This document shows positions 63,882 through 64,000 of a stretch of DNA of 64,000 bases, piece by piece (position 1 is the stretch's first letter; each line of letters starts with the position of its first letter). A program made the translations under genes and the position numbers. Source of the stretch: Gammaproteobacteria bacterium (GTDB taxonomy: Bacteria > Pseudomonadota > Gammaproteobacteria > Burkholderiales > Burkholderiaceae_C); NCBI GenBank assembly GCA_018828125.1, contig JAHJWB010000001.1, forward strand, positions 585,379-649,378, in the 5' to 3' direction. The notes beneath the pieces were generated by a model, which had not been told where the DNA came from, did not search any database, and worked only from the letters and a program-made list of their open reading frames with translations.

Positions 63882-64000
63882 TGGACTTCACCCGGTTCAA
63901 TAGACACCTATCAAGGTCGAAATTGAACTGGAGATTGAGAAATGAAGAGAGTGAGATACCCGGCTGAATTCAAGGCGGAAGCGGTCAAGCAGGTGACCGA
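63882..64000 (+). mobile_element. IS3-family insertion sequence, left end
   Basis: The element appears to start at TGGACTTCACCC (63882), where the glutathione-transferase frame is lost. The first 60 bases hold the terminal inverted repeat and ribosome site; an orfA-type transposase starts at 63942. IS3 elements begin with TG and encode orfA/orfB joined by frameshifting. The right end and the target duplication are outside the window. Confidence 0.7.
63942..64000 (+). CDS. IS3-family transposase OrfA, N-terminus
   Basis: MKRVRYPAEFKAEAVKQVT, then the frame leaves the window. R-x-x-x-E-F-K-x-E-A-V is the start of the IS3/IS150-type helix-turn-helix protein that binds the IS ends. GGAG lies ten bases before the ATG. 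Partial at the right edge. Confidence 0.8.
   Translation, partial: MKRVRYPAEFKAEAVKQVT

Overview
The window reads as a chromosomal segment of a high-GC betaproteobacterium of the family Comamonadaceae, most likely Acidovorax or a close relative. The reasons are the gene order nudix hydrolase - CobD/CbiB-like - rsgA - pterin dehydratase - M48 protease - orn, the set polA - DUF2782 - thrB - BPSS1780-type membrane protein, and six copies of a short palindromic intergenic repeat built around AGCGCT. This is inference from gene content; no database was searched.

Layout. 1-1840: end of a membrane sensor-like protein (minus strand, cut by the window edge) and a lipoprotein. 1841-5850: branched-chain amino acid ABC importer livHMGF, preceded by an AT-rich spacer and a terminator-like leader hairpin. 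5890-9660: small outer-membrane barrel, DUF486 protein, DUF47-pit phosphate uptake pair and a TM2 protein. 9752-12690: GNAT acetyltransferase and the translation operon rpsP-rimM-trmD-rplS. 12731-20090: housekeeping genes up to a DEAD-box RNA helicase with a long leader. 20161-37378: a very GC-rich block with a PAS-PAS-GGDEF diguanylate cyclase, a Bcr/CflA-type exporter and a complete one-direction cellulose operon, bcsB-Z-C-E-F-Q-A-G, including a 57-aa bcsF. 37829-46790: tRNA-Lys, 3-hydroxyisobutyrate-dehydrogenase-like enzyme, alpha/beta hydrolase, guaC, uvrD-type helicase, a small P-loop kinase, and a divergent SDR/AraC pair. 46788-54431: an imelysin - diheme oxidase - imelysin - DUF1513 operon behind a Fur-box-like site, divergent from a Tat-exported PhoX phosphatase. 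54458-61928: FecR-domain protein, BPSS1780-type membrane protein, thrB, DUF2782, a serine hydrolase and polA. 61984-64000: a low-GC AAA ATPase with OLD/TOPRIM-like features, then the first 19 codons of a YghU-type glutathione transferase cut by an IS3-family element that runs off the end.

How the genes fit together. The cellulose cluster is the main system. BcsA (GT2 plus PilZ) and BcsB form the inner-membrane synthase; BcsQ, BcsE and BcsF are accessory; BcsZ and BcsC serve the periplasm and outer membrane; BcsG is the phosphoethanolamine transferase. The nearby diguanylate cyclase could supply the c-di-GMP sensed by BcsA and BcsE. DUF47-pit and PhoX, 44 kb apart, share an almost identical 17-bp upstream motif that resembles a PHO box, so they may be one phosphate-starvation regulon. 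The most unusual observations are the repeat family, two copies of which lie in frame inside rsgA and uvrD; the sharp change of composition inside bcsB; the bcs gene order; and the defence-like AAA/TOPRIM gene beside the IS-interrupted gene.
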